Shown in pieces: positions 5,550 to 5,713 of a stretch of DNA of 5,713 nt (positions within the stretch are counted from its first letter, which is position 1; the number at the start of each line of letters is the position of its first letter). The notes beneath the pieces were generated by a model. The model saw nothing but the letters and a program-made list of their open reading frames with translations, made no database searches and was not told the origin of the DNA. Location of the stretch: contig JAKALI010000303.1 of NCBI GenBank assembly GCA_021813195.1, forward strand, positions 1-5,713, in the 5' to 3' direction. Source of the DNA: Pseudomonadota bacterium (GTDB lineage Bacteria; Pseudomonadota; Alphaproteobacteria; Rhizobiales; Hyphomicrobiaceae). Made by a program: the position numbers and the translations under genes.

Positions 5550-5623
5550 TGGAGGCCACGCCCGGAATCGAACCGGGGTATACGGATTTGCAGTCCGCTG
5601 CGTCACCACTCCGCCACGTGGCC
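5550..5623 (-). tRNA. tRNA-Cys (anticodon GCA)
   Basis: Seventy-four bases including an encoded CCA. The acceptor stem GGCCACG (5623-5617) pairs over seven bases with CGTGGCC before the discriminator T and CCA (5552-5550). The anticodon loop reads CTGCAAA with a GCA anticodon in a GCGGA/TCCG stem context, and the T arm carries GGTTCGATTCC flanked by CCGG/CCGG pairs. The 3' end points toward the phage-derived genes, the usual orientation when an integrase uses a tRNA 3' end as its attachment site. Confidence 0.96.
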
Positions 5624-5639
5624 CCCTGGGTGAGCGCGG

Positions 5640-5669
5640 CCTATATCAGATCGCCGCGCCCGCCGACAA
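5640..5669 (-). promoter_or_regulatory. Probable promoter of tRNA-Cys
   Basis: On the minus strand TTGTCG (5669-5664) and TATAGG (5645-5640) are separated by 18 bases; an alternative -10, GATATA (5647-5642), gives a 16-base spacer. The -10 ends 16 bases before the mature tRNA 5' end, allowing a short leader removed by RNase P. The remaining sequence to 5713 is GC-rich with no gene I can support. Confidence 0.45.
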
Positions 5670-5713
5670 TTGCTAAGTGCCGCGGGCCGGGAAGCGGCCA
5701 AGCGCGGGGGCGG

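Noticed and set aside
5685..5699. Hairpin GGCCG/CGGCC upstream of tRNA-Cys
   Set aside because: It is a five-base stem without a U-tract in very GC-rich DNA, so not supportable as a terminator.
1..5713. CRISPR array, insertion sequence or rRNA
   Set aside because: No regularly spaced direct repeats, transposase motifs with terminal inverted repeats, or rRNA-like sequence were found.

Overview
The window looks like the end of a degraded or mosaic prophage, or a phage-derived island, abutting a host tRNA-Cys gene in a GC-rich proteobacterium, most likely an alphaproteobacterium. The inference rests on high overall GC (roughly 60% by eye), the style of the tail tape measure protein, the HigBA module, and the sequence of the tRNA-Cys. 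I cannot name the genus from this sequence.

Layout. Positions 2-2572 (+) hold the C-terminal 856 residues of a lambda-type tail tape measure protein, open at the left edge. A small unknown protein (2569-2820) is coupled to it by an ATGA overlap, followed by a doubtful 21-residue hydrophobic peptide (2825-2890). None of the minor tail, baseplate or fibre genes that usually follow a tape measure gene is present, so the tail module appears cut short. Next is a divergent pair: a 58-residue ribbon-helix-helix (RHH) regulator on the minus strand (2887-3063) and an unknown 187-residue protein on the plus strand (3172-3735). They share a 108-bp AT-rich spacer with back-to-back promoters whose -35 boxes overlap on opposite strands, and with repeated TATATCC-type elements that are plausible operators. 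A strong intrinsic terminator (3763-3786) closes the plus-strand gene.

From 3841 rightward lies an autonomous cargo block: a promoter inside a 7-bp inverted repeat, a HigB-type toxin (3888-4166), a HigA-type antitoxin (4178-4489), and 70 bp later a gene for a PD-(D/E)XK nuclease-like protein with an HsdR-style QxxxY motif. A one-base insertion near 5178 splits that last gene into two frames (4560-5469). Beyond it are a likely tRNA terminator, tRNA-Cys(GCA) on the minus strand (5550-5623) and its promoter. The 3' end of the tRNA faces the phage-derived genes, the usual geometry for integration into a tRNA 3' end, although no second att copy is visible.

Working picture (inference): a prophage integrated at or near tRNA-Cys lost much of its tail module but kept a toxin-antitoxin/nuclease cargo at its edge, with a small RHH switch controlling one unknown gene. 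The best leads are the symmetric divergent promoter with a probably leaderless RHH mRNA, the HigBA-nuclease cluster with its frameshift, and a sharp GC change inside the tape measure gene.
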